Made by a program: the position numbers and the translations under genes. Under the pieces are notes generated by a model. It worked only from the letters and a program-made list of their open reading frames with translations, was not told the DNA's origin and made no database searches. Positions 34,673 through 43,079 of a stretch of 64,000 bases of DNA are shown piece by piece (the stretch's first letter is position 1; each line of letters opens with the position of its first letter). Location: NCBI RefSeq assembly GCF_000193375.1, contig NC_015315.1:1744622-1808621 (forward strand). The letters run 5' to 3'. The stretch is from Thermoproteus uzoniensis 768-20 (GTDB lineage Archaea; Thermoproteota; Thermoprotei; Thermoproteales; Thermoproteaceae).

Positions 34673-34775
34673 CGTAGGAAGGTACACATGGGAATATAAT
34701 CATTTCTTTTTTGTAAACAGAAGGCGTGCCGTGCTTTGAGCAAGAAAAGCTAAATATCGCTGGTACTCCCCCCAC

Positions 34776-35765
34776 GTGATCAACAAGGACGAGCTTTTGA
34801 GCAAGATACGTGAATTGAGCGCGTCGATGGATCAACTAGAGGGGCAGATAGCCGCTATCACTAAGGAGATTGAGGATAAACGAAATGCTCTGGGCGAGGT
34901 CAGGAGGAGTCTGGCGGAGGTCAGATCCCAAATAGACAATATAAGGGCTAAGTTCCAGAAGATCAGGGAGGATCTGGGCCAGCTACGGGCTAAGCGCCAG
35001 GAGATAATAGATTCCATACGTAAAGCCAAGTCGCAGATCTTAGAGATAAACGTGGAGATGCAGAAGCATAGGGAAAAGCTAGACGCGTATAGGAAAGCCC
35101 TCAGCGCCATTAACGAATACGTGGGGGGCAGGCCGCTGGACAAGGAGAAGATGAAGATGTTAGTGGAGAAGCTCGAGTACTATTTCGAGACCTCGCCGAC
35201 GGATCCGGAGTGGGAGCGCCAGTTCATCAAGACGATATCCGAGATAGAGGAGGAGTTGAACTTGGCCGACTCCCTCGAGAAGTTGCGGTCTCACATACAG
35301 GAGATAAAAAACAAGCTGGATGAGCTGAAGAGGAGAAAGGACGAGATTAGGCAGAATATAGCCAACTTGGTGAATTCTCTAAATTCCGTAAAGGAGGAGA
35401 TCGCGAAGCTCAAGAAGGAGAGGGAGGAGGCGTATAAACAGCTAACAGAGCTGAAGAAGAAGAGGGACGAGCTGAAGCAGATGAGGGACGACTTAAAGAA
35501 GGCCATCGTCGATCTAGCTATAAAGAGGAAGGAGCTTAGGGCCCGGTTAGCCCAGCTTAGGGATGAGCTGAACAAATACACCATACTGCTCAAGGCCGCC
35601 GATCTCTCGGAGAGGTACAAAACTGCCCTAGAGGCGCAGAACGCGAAGAAGGAAGGCCTGAGGGCCAAGGCCGAGGAGATATACCAGAAACTGCTAAGGG
35701 GCGAACGCCTCACCCACGAGGAGATGAAGATATTAGCGGAAGCCGGCTACCTCGCTGAGGAATAG
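34776..35765 (+). CDS. Long coiled-coil protein (archaeal COG1340-like), 329 aa
   Basis: Almost entirely heptad-patterned charged helix in two arms (residues 1-115 and 160-300). A short non-coiled centre (NEYVGGRPLDKEKMKMLVEKLEYYFETSPTDPEWERQFI) lies between them, and a small conserved C-terminal helix (GERLTHEEMKILAEAGYL) follows. This fits the archaeal coiled-coil family sometimes misannotated as phosphoserine phosphatase. The role is unknown; a scaffold or SMC-like partner is possible. The start is GTG 34776. It overlaps the DUF373 gene by one base. Confidence 0.75.
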   Translation: MINKDELLSKIRELSASMDQLEGQIAAITKEIEDKRNALGEVRRSLAEVRSQIDNIRAKFQKIREDLGQLRAKRQEIIDSIRKAKSQILEINVEMQKHREKLDAYRKALSAINEYVGGRPLDKEKMKMLVEKLEYYFETSPTDPEWERQFIKTISEIEEELNLADSLEKLRSHIQEIKNKLDELKRRKDEIRQNIANLVNSLNSVKEEIAKLKKEREEAYKQLTELKKKRDELKQMRDDLKKAIVDLAIKRKELRARLAQLRDELNKYTILLKAADLSERYKTALEAQNAKKEGLRAKAEEIYQKLLRGERLTHEEMKILAEAGYLAEE

Positions 35766-36808
35766 TGAGGGTACTTGTTCTCTATGTCGATCGTGATGGG
35801 GACCTCAAACAAGCCGGAATCGCCACGCCGGTAGTAGGCAGAGACAACGTACTGCGCCTGGGCATACAGTACATCCTTAGGCATCCAGACGACTCGGACG
35901 CCAACGCGATATTTGCGGCGGTTAAGATCTACGACAGCCTCGAGGAGAAGCTGGGCAAGGGCAACGTGGAGGTGGCCGTGGTCTGCGGCTCTCCCGACGA
36001 GAGGATGGCCAACTTAGTCGTCCTCGACGAGCTTGGGCAAGTCCTCACGTCCTTCGACGCCGACGCCATATATTTCGTGTCGGACGGCCCCTCGGACGAA
36101 GCGGCCGTAATGGCGATCCAGACGCGCAGACCTGTGATATCGGTGGAGAGGGTTATAGTGAAGCAGTCTAGATCCGTCGAGGAGACCGTGTCCCTAATAA
36201 GGTATTACTTAACTAAGGCGGTGAGGGAGCCCGAGTATAGGAGATACACCGTCGGAATTCCCTCATTCCTTCTATTCCTATACGCTCTCTCAATATTTAT
36301 AAATATTCAAATAATTTCATATATTTTAGAACTTGGTGTACTATTTCTATTATTTTTATTAATGATGTATGGATTCGGTGTATATGATTTTCTGAAGACT
36401 ATACTTAGGAAATACGAGGTCACCTTCGCGGTCTCCGTGGTATCTCTCTTCGCAGTGACGGTATATTTCATACTAGCCCTCTCGGGGTATCTCGGGATAA
36501 GGGTGCCTCAGAGCCTATCTATACAATACAACGGCCTAGTGCCCGCCGTTGTCCTCGTAGTGCCGATAGTCAGCTACGCCATCGAGGGCTTCTTGAGGAC
36601 TCAACGCATCTCGCGGAGCGTGTTTATACTAGCGGCGTTGGTGTTTTCGTTCTTCTACTTCATCATGCCTCCAATCGTTGGGGCGGTCGGGGGATCTCTC
36701 GACGTAAGGCTCTTCTTCGAGGGGGTCTTGCTATTCTCAGCAACTACGATCTTGGGAATAATAATAGCGTTGGTGTTATCGCGTGCGTTGCCGTCTGTCA
36801 TTAAATAA
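35765..36808 (+). CDS. DUF373 membrane protein, 347 aa
   Basis: Soluble N-terminal domain of about 150 residues (VLVLYVDRDGDLKQAGIATPVVGRDN, then HPDDSDANAIFAA), followed by about six hydrophobic segments to the C-terminus, the layout of archaeal DUF373 proteins. Function unknown. The first two membrane segments are encoded by strongly AT-rich DNA (36285-36400). GTG 35765 overlaps the preceding TAG by one base, so it is coupled to the coiled-coil gene. It overlaps the next gene by 26 nt. Confidence 0.78.
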   Translation: MRVLVLYVDRDGDLKQAGIATPVVGRDNVLRLGIQYILRHPDDSDANAIFAAVKIYDSLEEKLGKGNVEVAVVCGSPDERMANLVVLDELGQVLTSFDADAIYFVSDGPSDEAAVMAIQTRRPVISVERVIVKQSRSVEETVSLIRYYLTKAVREPEYRRYTVGIPSFLLFLYALSIFINIQIISYILELGVLFLLFLLMMYGFGVYDFLKTILRKYEVTFAVSVVSLFAVTVYFILALSGYLGIRVPQSLSIQYNGLVPAVVLVVPIVSYAIEGFLRTQRISRSVFILAALVFSFFYFIMPPIVGAVGGSLDVRLFFEGVLLFSATTILGIIIALVLSRALPSVIK

Positions 36809-37463
36809 GCGATATCCTTGCCTGTCTAGGGAGGAGCTAGCCTCGTTGGCTAAGTCCCACGGCTGCAATATCCTCGAGGAGGATTCCGTGGTGGTATTGG
36901 ACTGCCCCGATTGCGCTGTGGCCAAGAGAGCCGCGTTTGCCAGACCCCTTGAGGCGTCTAGAGATAAGCCAGTGCAAATACAGAAGAGGAGTACGGTGAC
37001 CATGGACGCCTTCACGGCGCGATTATTGGCAAATCTGGCAATGTCTAGGAAGCTGTCGAAGGTTCTGGAACCCTTCATAGGATCAGGCGCGGTGGCCGCT
37101 GAGGCCGAAAGATACGGAGCCTACGTGGTCGGCGTCGACATAGACGCCGATATGCTGAGGAGAGCCGCGGCCAACACGTCGGCGGATCTCGTACAAGCCG
37201 ACTCGCGCATGTTACCGTTCAGAAAGGCGTTTGACGCGGCCGTGGGGGATGCCCCGTACGGTAGGATGTCGGTGGTCGAAGGAGACGTCGAGGGCCTCAT
37301 AAGGCAGTTTCTAGACGAGGCGATGTGTGTGGTGAGGGGCCGCATAGTATTGGCCATACCCATATATTTCGACGTGCCTCATCTCCGTAGCTGTGCTATG
37401 TACGTCCACGGAGGCCTATACAGGGTTATAATAGTGGCTCAATCGGGCGGCGGCCCCTCGTAG
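36783..37463 (+). CDS. Trm11/TrmG10-like tRNA methyltransferase
   Basis: Class I SAM-dependent methyltransferase. After a short Cys-containing N-terminal part come MDAFTARLLANLAMSR, motif I VLEPFIGSGAVAAEAERYGAYVVGVDID (residues 93-120) and motif IV GDAPYGRMS. Relatives with DPPYG methylate N2 of guanosine in tRNA (position 10); here the first Pro is Ala, which may change activity. At 226 aa the THUMP-containing N-terminus of full-length enzymes is missing or very short. The start is GTG 36783, inside the DUF373 gene. Confidence 0.65.
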   Translation: MRCRLSLNKRYPCLSREELASLAKSHGCNILEEDSVVVLDCPDCAVAKRAAFARPLEASRDKPVQIQKRSTVTMDAFTARLLANLAMSRKLSKVLEPFIGSGAVAAEAERYGAYVVGVDIDADMLRRAAANTSADLVQADSRMLPFRKAFDAAVGDAPYGRMSVVEGDVEGLIRQFLDEAMCVVRGRIVLAIPIYFDVPHLRSCAMYVHGGLYRVIIVAQSGGGPS

Positions 37464-37870
37464 AAGATCCGCCCCTTGTAGGTCCGCGGCGCTATCCAGT
37501 CGAGGAAACCCCTGACGTCAGACGTCTCGACCGAGAAGACTATGGGGCCCAGGGGGGACTCGTTGGGCTCCGTGGCGAAGGAGACGACGCCGACGTATGC
37601 GGCTTGTTTATGTAGGTTGAAGACGATCCTCCCCTCGCCTGCTATGGACCTGGAGAGCACCGAACGCGCCGAGTCTTGAATGCCCTGGCGCCATATGGCC
37701 TCCTTGAGCTTCAGGAGGGATCTATAGCTATGTCCTCTGGCCACTAACAACGTCGTGTCGCCCTCGCGCCTCACCTCGACCTCGTCCGGCTCGAAGACGT
37801 TAAGGACAGCGCGTCTAACCTTCTCGGGATCCTCCGTGGGCCTTATCTCGGCTATGACCTCCACCTTCAT
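37439..37870 (-). CDS. UPF0201-family protein (COG1931)
   Basis: Archaeal family of unknown function with a ferredoxin-like fold. The 143-aa protein starts VEVIAEIRPTEDPEKVRRAVLNVF, diagnostic for the family, and continues with EVRREGDTTLLVARGHSYRSLLKLKEAIWRQ. RNA binding has been suggested for relatives. It overlaps the upstream kinase-like gene by 4 nt (ATGA) and converges with the methyltransferase gene, overlapping by 25 nt. Confidence 0.8.
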   Translation of the reverse strand: MKVEVIAEIRPTEDPEKVRRAVLNVFEPDEVEVRREGDTTLLVARGHSYRSLLKLKEAIWRQGIQDSARSVLSRSIAGEGRIVFNLHKQAAYVGVVSFATEPNESPLGPIVFSVETSDVRGFLDWIAPRTYKGRIFYEGPPPD

Positions 37871-38379
37871 AACCTCCTCACTATTGCGTCCACCTCCGCA
37901 TCGAGCTCCTCGATGCTTTTGTCCTCGTTCACGATTATCGCGTCGGCTCTCATGAGCAACGCGGTCACCCCGAGCTTCATCTCCCTGTAGTCGCGCATAG
38001 CGAATTGGGCGTACGTGGCTGGGTCGTCCTCTCTCCCTCTAGAGGCGAGCCGCCTCAAGCGAGTCTGCCGAGAGGCCGCGACGTAGACGAGGAACAGACG
38101 TCCGAGGATCTCTTCCAACGCCTCGGCCTCCTCGGGGCTTCTCAAACCATCTATCACTACCCTATCGTCTCTCCCTAAGCCGAGCCCCCGCACGACTGCC
38201 CTCATGCCGCCCTCGAGCCTTATCAACACAGCCGCCTCGTCGGGAGTCACGCCCCTCTTTTCGGCGTAGCTCCTTATGATGTCGCCCATGGTGTACGGCT
38301 TAAAGCCGCGTTTGACGAATAACGATGTAATTAATGTCTTCCCGCTTCCCGGCAGGCCGGCTATGCCGACCGCTACCAC
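37867..38379 (-). CDS. UPF0200-family P-loop kinase-like protein
   Basis: P-loop NTPase of the archaeal UPF0200 group, related to dephospho-CoA and adenylate kinases. Walker A is AGLPGSGKT (residues 7-15), followed by YTMGDIIRSYAEKRG and VVIDGLRSPEEAEAL, then a lid with RLRRLASRGREDDPATYAQF. The substrate is unproven. It overlaps Trm1 upstream by 7 nt and UPF0201 downstream by 4 nt, so it is the middle gene of a four-gene minus-strand operon. Confidence 0.8.
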   Translation of the reverse strand: MVAVGIAGLPGSGKTLITSLFVKRGFKPYTMGDIIRSYAEKRGVTPDEAAVLIRLEGGMRAVVRGLGLGRDDRVVIDGLRSPEEAEALEEILGRLFLVYVAASRQTRLRRLASRGREDDPATYAQFAMRDYREMKLGVTALLMRADAIIVNEDKSIEELDAEVDAIVRRL

Positions 38380-39458
38380 CGCCCCAGCCTCTGGGCCAAT
38401 ATTAAAAGTTCTCCGTAGTCCGCCTCCGCCTTAAAGCCTTGAGGAGACATATGGGTCGGCGCGGCGTGTATACCATATTCGCCAAGCCGCCGCACCAGCT
38501 CCGACACGCCTATCTTCAGATCGCCCAGCTCGTGCGTTAAATAATACCAAGGCCTCGACACGGAGTACTCGAGAGCCAAAGTACTCAACAACCGCCTGGC
38601 CCCCTCCTCCTCGGCCCTATCGGCCAGCTCAGATACAAAGGCCGCGTCGCCGAGCTCCCCAACCCAAAGCGGCCCGATAGACGACGGCTTCCCGGTCCTT
38701 GAGACGAGTCTATACCCCCTCCGGATCTCTAGGTAGGCCAGCCTACGGAGCGAGTCGGAGGCATCCCTGGCGCCCCTCACGACCTTGCCGCAGAACCTAA
38801 AGTAGTGCCTCTCCCAGTACGCTATCAGAGGCTCGAGAGCGAAGTCGTTGGCCGCCGCGGCTCTCGCCAGAAAGCTCAACAACGCTCTGAGGCCCACCTC
38901 GACGTAGAACGGCGTCTTGGAAAGCCTTACGCCATACCTCCTCAACGCCTTTTCCCTATAGTTGCCCACGAGCACCGCCGTATCGGTGGCGGTGGCGCAG
39001 AGAAGCCCGCCGTCCCTAATCGCCTGGAAGGCGGACTCCACGAACGGCGCGGGGGAACCGAAAGGGTCTAGGTCAACCACGTCGCATTCGCCCCTCAGCC
39101 GCCTCAACAATATCGAGGCGTCTTCGTTGTATACCTCGGCCGACACGCCGTTGAGCTCTAGGTTCTTCCTTATCACCTCCACGGCGGCCTTAGATATGTC
39201 GTTGAGCACGAGCCTGCCGACGGCGTTTGTCTCCAAGGCGTATCTTATCCCGCGTATGCCGGTGGCGCTGAGGGGTTCGCATACGTCTAGCTTCCTGCCC
39301 TCGATGCGGGAAAAAGCATCGAGCACGAGGATCGATATATACCTATTCCTAGCCATATATCTGTTGTAGAACACAGGGGCGTTGGCCGGATCTGCATATT
39401 TGGCCGGATCAGGCGCCCAGAACCTGGCTTTCCCCTCCTCGAGGAGGACGAAGCTCAC
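38373..39458 (-). CDS. trm1: tRNA (guanine-26 N2)-dimethyltransferase Trm1
   Basis: Methylates G26 of many tRNAs at N2. The 361-aa protein has FYNRYMARNRYISILVLDAF, motif I VCEPLSATGIRGIRYALE, the catalytic DLDPFGSPAPFVESAFQA (DPFG motif) and TATDTAVLVGNY. The C-terminal domain includes the Trm1-typical GPLWVGELGDAAFV. It sits in an operon with the COG1395 regulator upstream and UPF0200/UPF0201 downstream, all overlapping by a few bases. Confidence 0.93.
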   Translation of the reverse strand: MSFVLLEEGKARFWAPDPAKYADPANAPVFYNRYMARNRYISILVLDAFSRIEGRKLDVCEPLSATGIRGIRYALETNAVGRLVLNDISKAAVEVIRKNLELNGVSAEVYNEDASILLRRLRGECDVVDLDPFGSPAPFVESAFQAIRDGGLLCATATDTAVLVGNYREKALRRYGVRLSKTPFYVEVGLRALLSFLARAAAANDFALEPLIAYWERHYFRFCGKVVRGARDASDSLRRLAYLEIRRGYRLVSRTGKPSSIGPLWVGELGDAAFVSELADRAEEEGARRLLSTLALEYSVSRPWYYLTHELGDLKIGVSELVRRLGEYGIHAAPTHMSPQGFKAEADYGELLILAQRLGRW

Positions 39459-40207
39459 CCCCTCACGACCTCGGCGCCGAATATGCTGGCGAGGGCTTCC
39501 GCCTTCTCGCGCCTCTCCTCGCTTTTCACTATGAATATAGGCCGCTCGTCGTAGGCTATCCCGTTGGGATGAGACTGCTCCAGCTTGTAGGCGTTGGCGC
39601 CTATGGCTCTGCTCGCCTTGTCTATAGAATCTGCCTTAATCGAAGTGAATAGATCTATCCGCTTGAATATGTCCGTCCCGAAAAACCTAGCCAACGTGGT
39701 TGCGGCCTCCTCGGGGACTCCCATGTCCCCCCGCTCATATCTATACACGGTCTCCCTGGACACCGACAACATCTCAGATAAGGCGCTCAGACTGAGGCCG
39801 GCCTCCTCCCTACGCTCCCGCAAGGCCTCGCCGTCAACGAGGGCGTAGCGCCTCCCTCTGATCTGGAGGAACATGGGCATATCGCCTCTGAACGCCTTGG
39901 CGAGAGTGGCTAGGGACACGAAGTTGACGTTGTCGCGCCTATAGACGACTCCCTCCCTCAACACGCTGCCTCTAGCTGAGGAGGCGACGCCGAGGGCGGG
40001 GACGTCGAGGAGCTCGGAGAGTAGCTTAACGTCGCGAAGGGCTCCGGTGGGGACCTCGTCGGCGTTGGGGGCCACCTTGAGCAATATCTTCTTCCCCTCG
40101 TGCTCCACGACCATGGTGTAGGCATATGGCCTAGAGACGTCTATGAATAGATCTACTCCGTGTTGCCTCACTATGCTTAAGGTAGCGCTGAGCAGCTTCT
40201 CCTGCAC
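39455..40207 (-). CDS. HTH transcriptional regulator (archaeal COG1395-like)
   Basis: An N-terminal domain of about 125 residues resembles a degenerate restriction-endonuclease-like fold (VDLFIDVSRPYAYTMVVEHEGKKILLKVAPN). A cro/C1 HTH follows (LRERREEAGLSLSALSEMLSVSRETVYRYERGDMGVPEEAATTLARFF), then a C-terminal segment. This is the COG1395 architecture, conserved next to RNA-processing genes in archaea. The ATG overlaps nothing upstream; it leads the operon that includes trm1. Confidence 0.78.
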   Translation of the reverse strand: MQEKLLSATLSIVRQHGVDLFIDVSRPYAYTMVVEHEGKKILLKVAPNADEVPTGALRDVKLLSELLDVPALGVASSARGSVLREGVVYRRDNVNFVSLATLAKAFRGDMPMFLQIRGRRYALVDGEALRERREEAGLSLSALSEMLSVSRETVYRYERGDMGVPEEAATTLARFFGTDIFKRIDLFTSIKADSIDKASRAIGANAYKLEQSHPNGIAYDERPIFIVKSEERREKAEALASIFGAEVVRG

Positions 40208-40343
40208 TGTGATAAGTTAGATGTGAAAATATATAAGGCTTAAAGGCGTATTATCGCGGTGGGGAGTACCCGGCAAGCCTGATCCCTGATGATCCATTCA
40301 TGGGCCGAGAAAGCTATTTATCCGAGGGCCTTCCCTCAACTAC
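40208..40343. promoter_or_regulatory. Divergent intergenic region between the COG1395 regulator and the PUA protein
   Basis: 136 bp. An AT stretch near 40217-40237 (ATGTGAAAATATATAAGG) fits the minus-strand promoter. CTATTTATCC at about 40313-40322 is placed for the plus-strand gene at 40344. A CCTGATGATCC at about 40285 resembles box C, but no box D follows. Confidence 0.4.
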
Positions 40344-40862
40344 GTGAGGCGCGTGAGGCTTAGCAATAAGGAGATTAAGGAGCTCGTCGCCAGCTTGGGC
40401 AGAGCCGGCGAGCTCATCAGAGATGCTGACGCGGTAGAGGTTGTGGAGATCGAGGGGGGACGCGCCATCTATGTAGCGGATTCACAGCCGGCGCTCTTGA
40501 AGACCCAGATCGCCAACATCGGCGAGATCTTTCTGCCTACGCTTTACTTAATACACAAAACTCCGCTGGGCCAGAAGGCGCTCTCGCTGTACCCGTTAGT
40601 TCTAGTCGACGCAGGAGCCGTAAAACACATACTAAACGGCGCAGACGTCATGAGGCCGGGGATAAGATCCATCGAGGGCGATTTCAGCAAGGGCGACCCC
40701 GTCTTGGTATCCGACGAGAAGAGGAGGGCTATAGCGGTAGGCGTCGCCCTATATCCGCGGGGCGAGCTAGAGGCCATGGATCGCGGCAAGGTGATCTACA
40801 ACGCCCACTACCTCGGCGATAAGGTGTGGAAGCTATCGCTTGAGCTGGCCGAGAAGAGATGA
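40344..40862 (+). CDS. PUA-domain RNA-binding protein (MCT-1/Tma20-like)
   Basis: N-terminal pre-PUA domain (RRVRLSNKEIKELVASLGRAGELIRDADAVEVVEIEGG) followed by a PUA domain (residues 83-165: VLVDAGAVKHILNGADVMRPGIRSIEGDFSKGDPVLVSDEKRRAIAVGVAL). This is the architecture of archaeal relatives of MCT-1/Tma20, which act in translation initiation or recycling. 172 aa is typical. The 3-prime end overlaps the convergent kinase gene by 30 nt. Confidence 0.82.
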   Translation: MRRVRLSNKEIKELVASLGRAGELIRDADAVEVVEIEGGRAIYVADSQPALLKTQIANIGEIFLPTLYLIHKTPLGQKALSLYPLVLVDAGAVKHILNGADVMRPGIRSIEGDFSKGDPVLVSDEKRRAIAVGVALYPRGELEAMDRGKVIYNAHYLGDKVWKLSLELAEKR

Positions 40863-41513
40863 CAACAGTTCGTTGAAGGCCAAGTCGTCGCGCCGCTCGG
40901 CATATCTCCTAAGGGCCTCCAGGGGCGGCGTGAGGCCCAACGCCCGCAACAAGTTTGCGGCCTGGGTTACGTTCTGCGCCCCGGGCCGCGCCGACTCGAA
41001 GTCGAGGATGACAGCCCTCCCGCCTCTGGCGACTAGCACGTGTTTCCCCGGCCTGGAGAGCTCGCCGTGAGAGATCCCCGCCAGATCCAGAGCCCGCGCC
41101 TGTCTGAGCAGATCGGCCACGAACCTGGCCCTCTCCTCGGCCCCAGCGGCTCTCCACCAATCCGCGACGGGCGTGCCCTCCACGTACTCCATAACCAACA
41201 CGTCTCTAGTGTATGCGTAGAGCCTGGGGCCTACGCCGACCCCGTTGGCGATCTGGAGATAGCGGGCCTCGTCGAGCAGATGCGGCCTCTGGGCATCCCC
41301 CCTCCTAATTTTACACGCATATATGTCGCCGTGCCTGGATCTACAGAAGACGACGACTCCGTTATTGCCCTTGCCTAGAAGGCGCGTAGGTCCCCACACA
41401 ACATCGCCGCCCGGCTCCACCCTTACGCCTAGAGAGGACAGTTGCCTTGCTACCTCCGCCAAGTGGGCCAGATCGCCGCCTATAGCTAACGCGAGAGCCT
41501 CCCTCAACTTCAT
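40833..41513 (-). CDS. RIO/PKL-type serine/threonine kinase-like protein
   Basis: Small archaeal kinase (COG2112-like). An N-terminal helix is followed by the glycine loop LLGKGNNGVVV (residues 50-60), the lysine strand GDIYACKIRRGD, a hinge VLVMEYVEGTPV, the catalytic loop region DLAGISHGELSRPGKHVLV (His-x-Glu where most kinases have HxD), and the metal-binding VILDFESA (DFE). The substrate is unknown. ATG 41513 lies only 23 bp from the divergent gene. Confidence 0.78.
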   Translation of the reverse strand: MKLREALALAIGGDLAHLAEVARQLSSLGVRVEPGGDVVWGPTRLLGKGNNGVVVFCRSRHGDIYACKIRRGDAQRPHLLDEARYLQIANGVGVGPRLYAYTRDVLVMEYVEGTPVADWWRAAGAEERARFVADLLRQARALDLAGISHGELSRPGKHVLVARGGRAVILDFESARPGAQNVTQAANLLRALGLTPPLEALRRYAERRDDLAFNELLSSLLGQLKR

Positions 41514-41536
41514 ATATACATGATCCGTATCGGTAT
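41514..41536. promoter_or_regulatory. Very short shared divergent promoter
   Basis: Only 23 bp separate ATG 41513 (minus) from ATG 41537 (plus). CATATATAC at 41511-41519 serves as TATA for the plus gene and overlaps the minus start codon. The mirror element CATATACC near 41535 serves the minus gene and overlaps the plus start. Each TATA box thus lies on the other gene's first codons. Confidence 0.5.
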
Positions 41537-41893
41537 ATGAGCACTAAGAGGGATCTCGTGGTGAAGAGGATCGCCGAACTTGTGAGGGCCGGCGCCACTT
41601 TGACGTCGTATACATGTCCGGCGTGCGGCACGGTGCTCGTCAAGCTAAAGACCGGCGAATACTACTGCGCCAACTGCGAGAGGACTGTCGTGGTCGTCAA
41701 GTCGGAGGAGGAGGCCCAGAAGGTCTCGGAGCTCTACAGCCTGAAGGAGGTTAGGCAGATAGTCTTCAACAAGATACTGTCGCTGGGCAGAGAGATAGGC
41801 GGGCTCGACGGCGAGGAGCTCTACGACAGGTTGAGGACTCTTTCCATTCTGCTTGATATATACGAGAAGTTGAGCAAGATGAGCGGCTCCTGA
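41537..41893 (+). CDS. Sjogren/scleroderma autoantigen 1-like zinc-ribbon protein
   Basis: Member of the archaeal p27-autoantigen family. It has an N-terminal helix RDLVVKRIAELVRAGATLTS, the zinc ribbon CPACGTVLVKLKTGEYYCANC (residues 27-47) and a helical C-terminus with EVRQIVFNKILSLGREI. Its role is unknown. 118 aa is typical. It is divergent from the kinase-like gene. Confidence 0.75.
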   Translation: MSTKRDLVVKRIAELVRAGATLTSYTCPACGTVLVKLKTGEYYCANCERTVVVVKSEEEAQKVSELYSLKEVRQIVFNKILSLGREIGGLDGEELYDRLRTLSILLDIYEKLSKMSGS

Positions 41894-41964
41894 TCAGCGC
41901 TGCATACCCTCGTCACCTGTAGGGAGCGGTGATCCTCATCACGTTAAAAAGGCGGATCCCGGTA

Positions 41965-42024
41965 TATATGTGATGACGTGGTCCTATTGCGAGGGATGAG
42001 CGGACCCCTACCCATCTGATAAAA
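41965..42024 (+). ncRNA. C/D box sRNA upstream of the alcohol dehydrogenase gene
   Basis: Box C GTGATGA (41970-41976), a guide of about 12 nt, a D-prime-like GCGA, C-prime-like GGATGAG, a 13-15-nt guide containing GACCCCTACCCAT, and box D CTGA (42016-42019). A TATA-like GTTAAAAAGG at 41943-41952 lies 20-25 nt before the predicted 5-prime end. Box D is followed directly by the promoter of the dehydrogenase gene. The imperfect D-prime/C-prime is common in archaeal sRNAs. Confidence 0.75.
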
Positions 42025-42053
42025 AGGTTATATAGATGAGAAAAGCCATTTAT

Positions 42054-43079
42054 ATGCGGGCGGCTAGGTTCTATGGGCCTGGAAAGCCTCTGGCGATCGA
42101 GGAAGTGCCCAGGCCCAGCCCGGGGCCCGGCGAGGTGCTCGTCAGGGTAAAAGCCGCCGGCGTCTGCCACACCGAACTGCATTTCCTAGACGGCATACTC
42201 AATCTAGGAGTTATGCCAATAACGTTGGGCCACGAGATAGCTGGAGTCGTGGAGGAGGTAGGCCCGGGCGTCGACGACCCCAAGCCGGGCGATAGGGTGA
42301 TTGTGTATTACTATGTCGGGTGCGGCAGATGTAGGCACTGCCTGAGAGGCGAGGAGAATCTCTGCGAGAACCCCAAGGCCGAGTACGGATTCATAACCGA
42401 CGGCGGGTACGCCGAGTACGTGAAGGTGCCTGCGAGGAACGCCGTGAAGCTCCCCGACAATATCCCCTTCGAGCAGGCCGCGCCTATAGGGTGTAGCGTC
42501 ACGACGGCCATACACGCCACCAAGAGGGCGAGGCCGGAGATGGGCGAGTACGTGGCAGTCTACGGCGTAGGGGCCGTGGGCTTCGCATTGATACAGTACA
42601 ACAAGCTTATCGGCGCGAAGGTAATAGCCATAGGCAGATCCGAGAGGAAGCTTGCGCTGGCTCGGGAGCTGGGCGCCGATTACGTCATAAACGCCAGGTC
42701 CGAGGACGTGGTGAGGAAGGCCCTGGAGATAACTGGCGGGCGCGGCGTCGACGTGGTGTACGAGCTGGTGGGCGTTAAGGAGACCATGGATAATTCCCTC
42801 AAGATGTTGGCCAAGAGAGGGCGCCTGGTCCTGATAGGCTATTGGCGCGACAAGCTGGAGGCCAACCCGCTGGATCTAGTGGTGAAGGAGGCCGTAATAA
42901 CGGCGTCGGTGGGGAATACGCTGGAGGAGCTTATTGAGGCGGTGCGCCTGGTCTCTGAGGGCAAGATAAAGGTGGTCGTCGATAGGGTCGTCGGGCTCAG
43001 CAAGATAAACGAGGAGCTCGAAAGGCTTAGGAGAGGCGAGGTCGTGGGCAGGGTCGTTATCAACCCCGAGGCGCCTTGA
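42054..43079 (+). CDS. Zinc-dependent alcohol dehydrogenase (MDR family)
   Basis: NAD(P)-dependent oxidoreductase. Catalytic-zinc residues are Cys and His in AAGVCHTELHFL and GHEIAGVVEEVGP. The structural zinc lobe has four Cys (CGRCRHCLRGEENLC). The Rossmann motif is VYGVGAVGFALIQ. I start at ATG 42054 (341 aa, MRAARFYGPGKPL is a typical N-terminus): GTTATATAG is about 25 nt upstream, whereas ATG 42036 would sit too close to the promoter. The substrate alcohol is unknown. A C/D sRNA ends just before the promoter. Confidence 0.9.
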   Translation: MRAARFYGPGKPLAIEEVPRPSPGPGEVLVRVKAAGVCHTELHFLDGILNLGVMPITLGHEIAGVVEEVGPGVDDPKPGDRVIVYYYVGCGRCRHCLRGEENLCENPKAEYGFITDGGYAEYVKVPARNAVKLPDNIPFEQAAPIGCSVTTAIHATKRARPEMGEYVAVYGVGAVGFALIQYNKLIGAKVIAIGRSERKLALARELGADYVINARSEDVVRKALEITGGRGVDVVYELVGVKETMDNSLKMLAKRGRLVLIGYWRDKLEANPLDLVVKEAVITASVGNTLEELIEAVRLVSEGKIKVVVDRVVGLSKINEELERLRRGEVVGRVVINPEAP

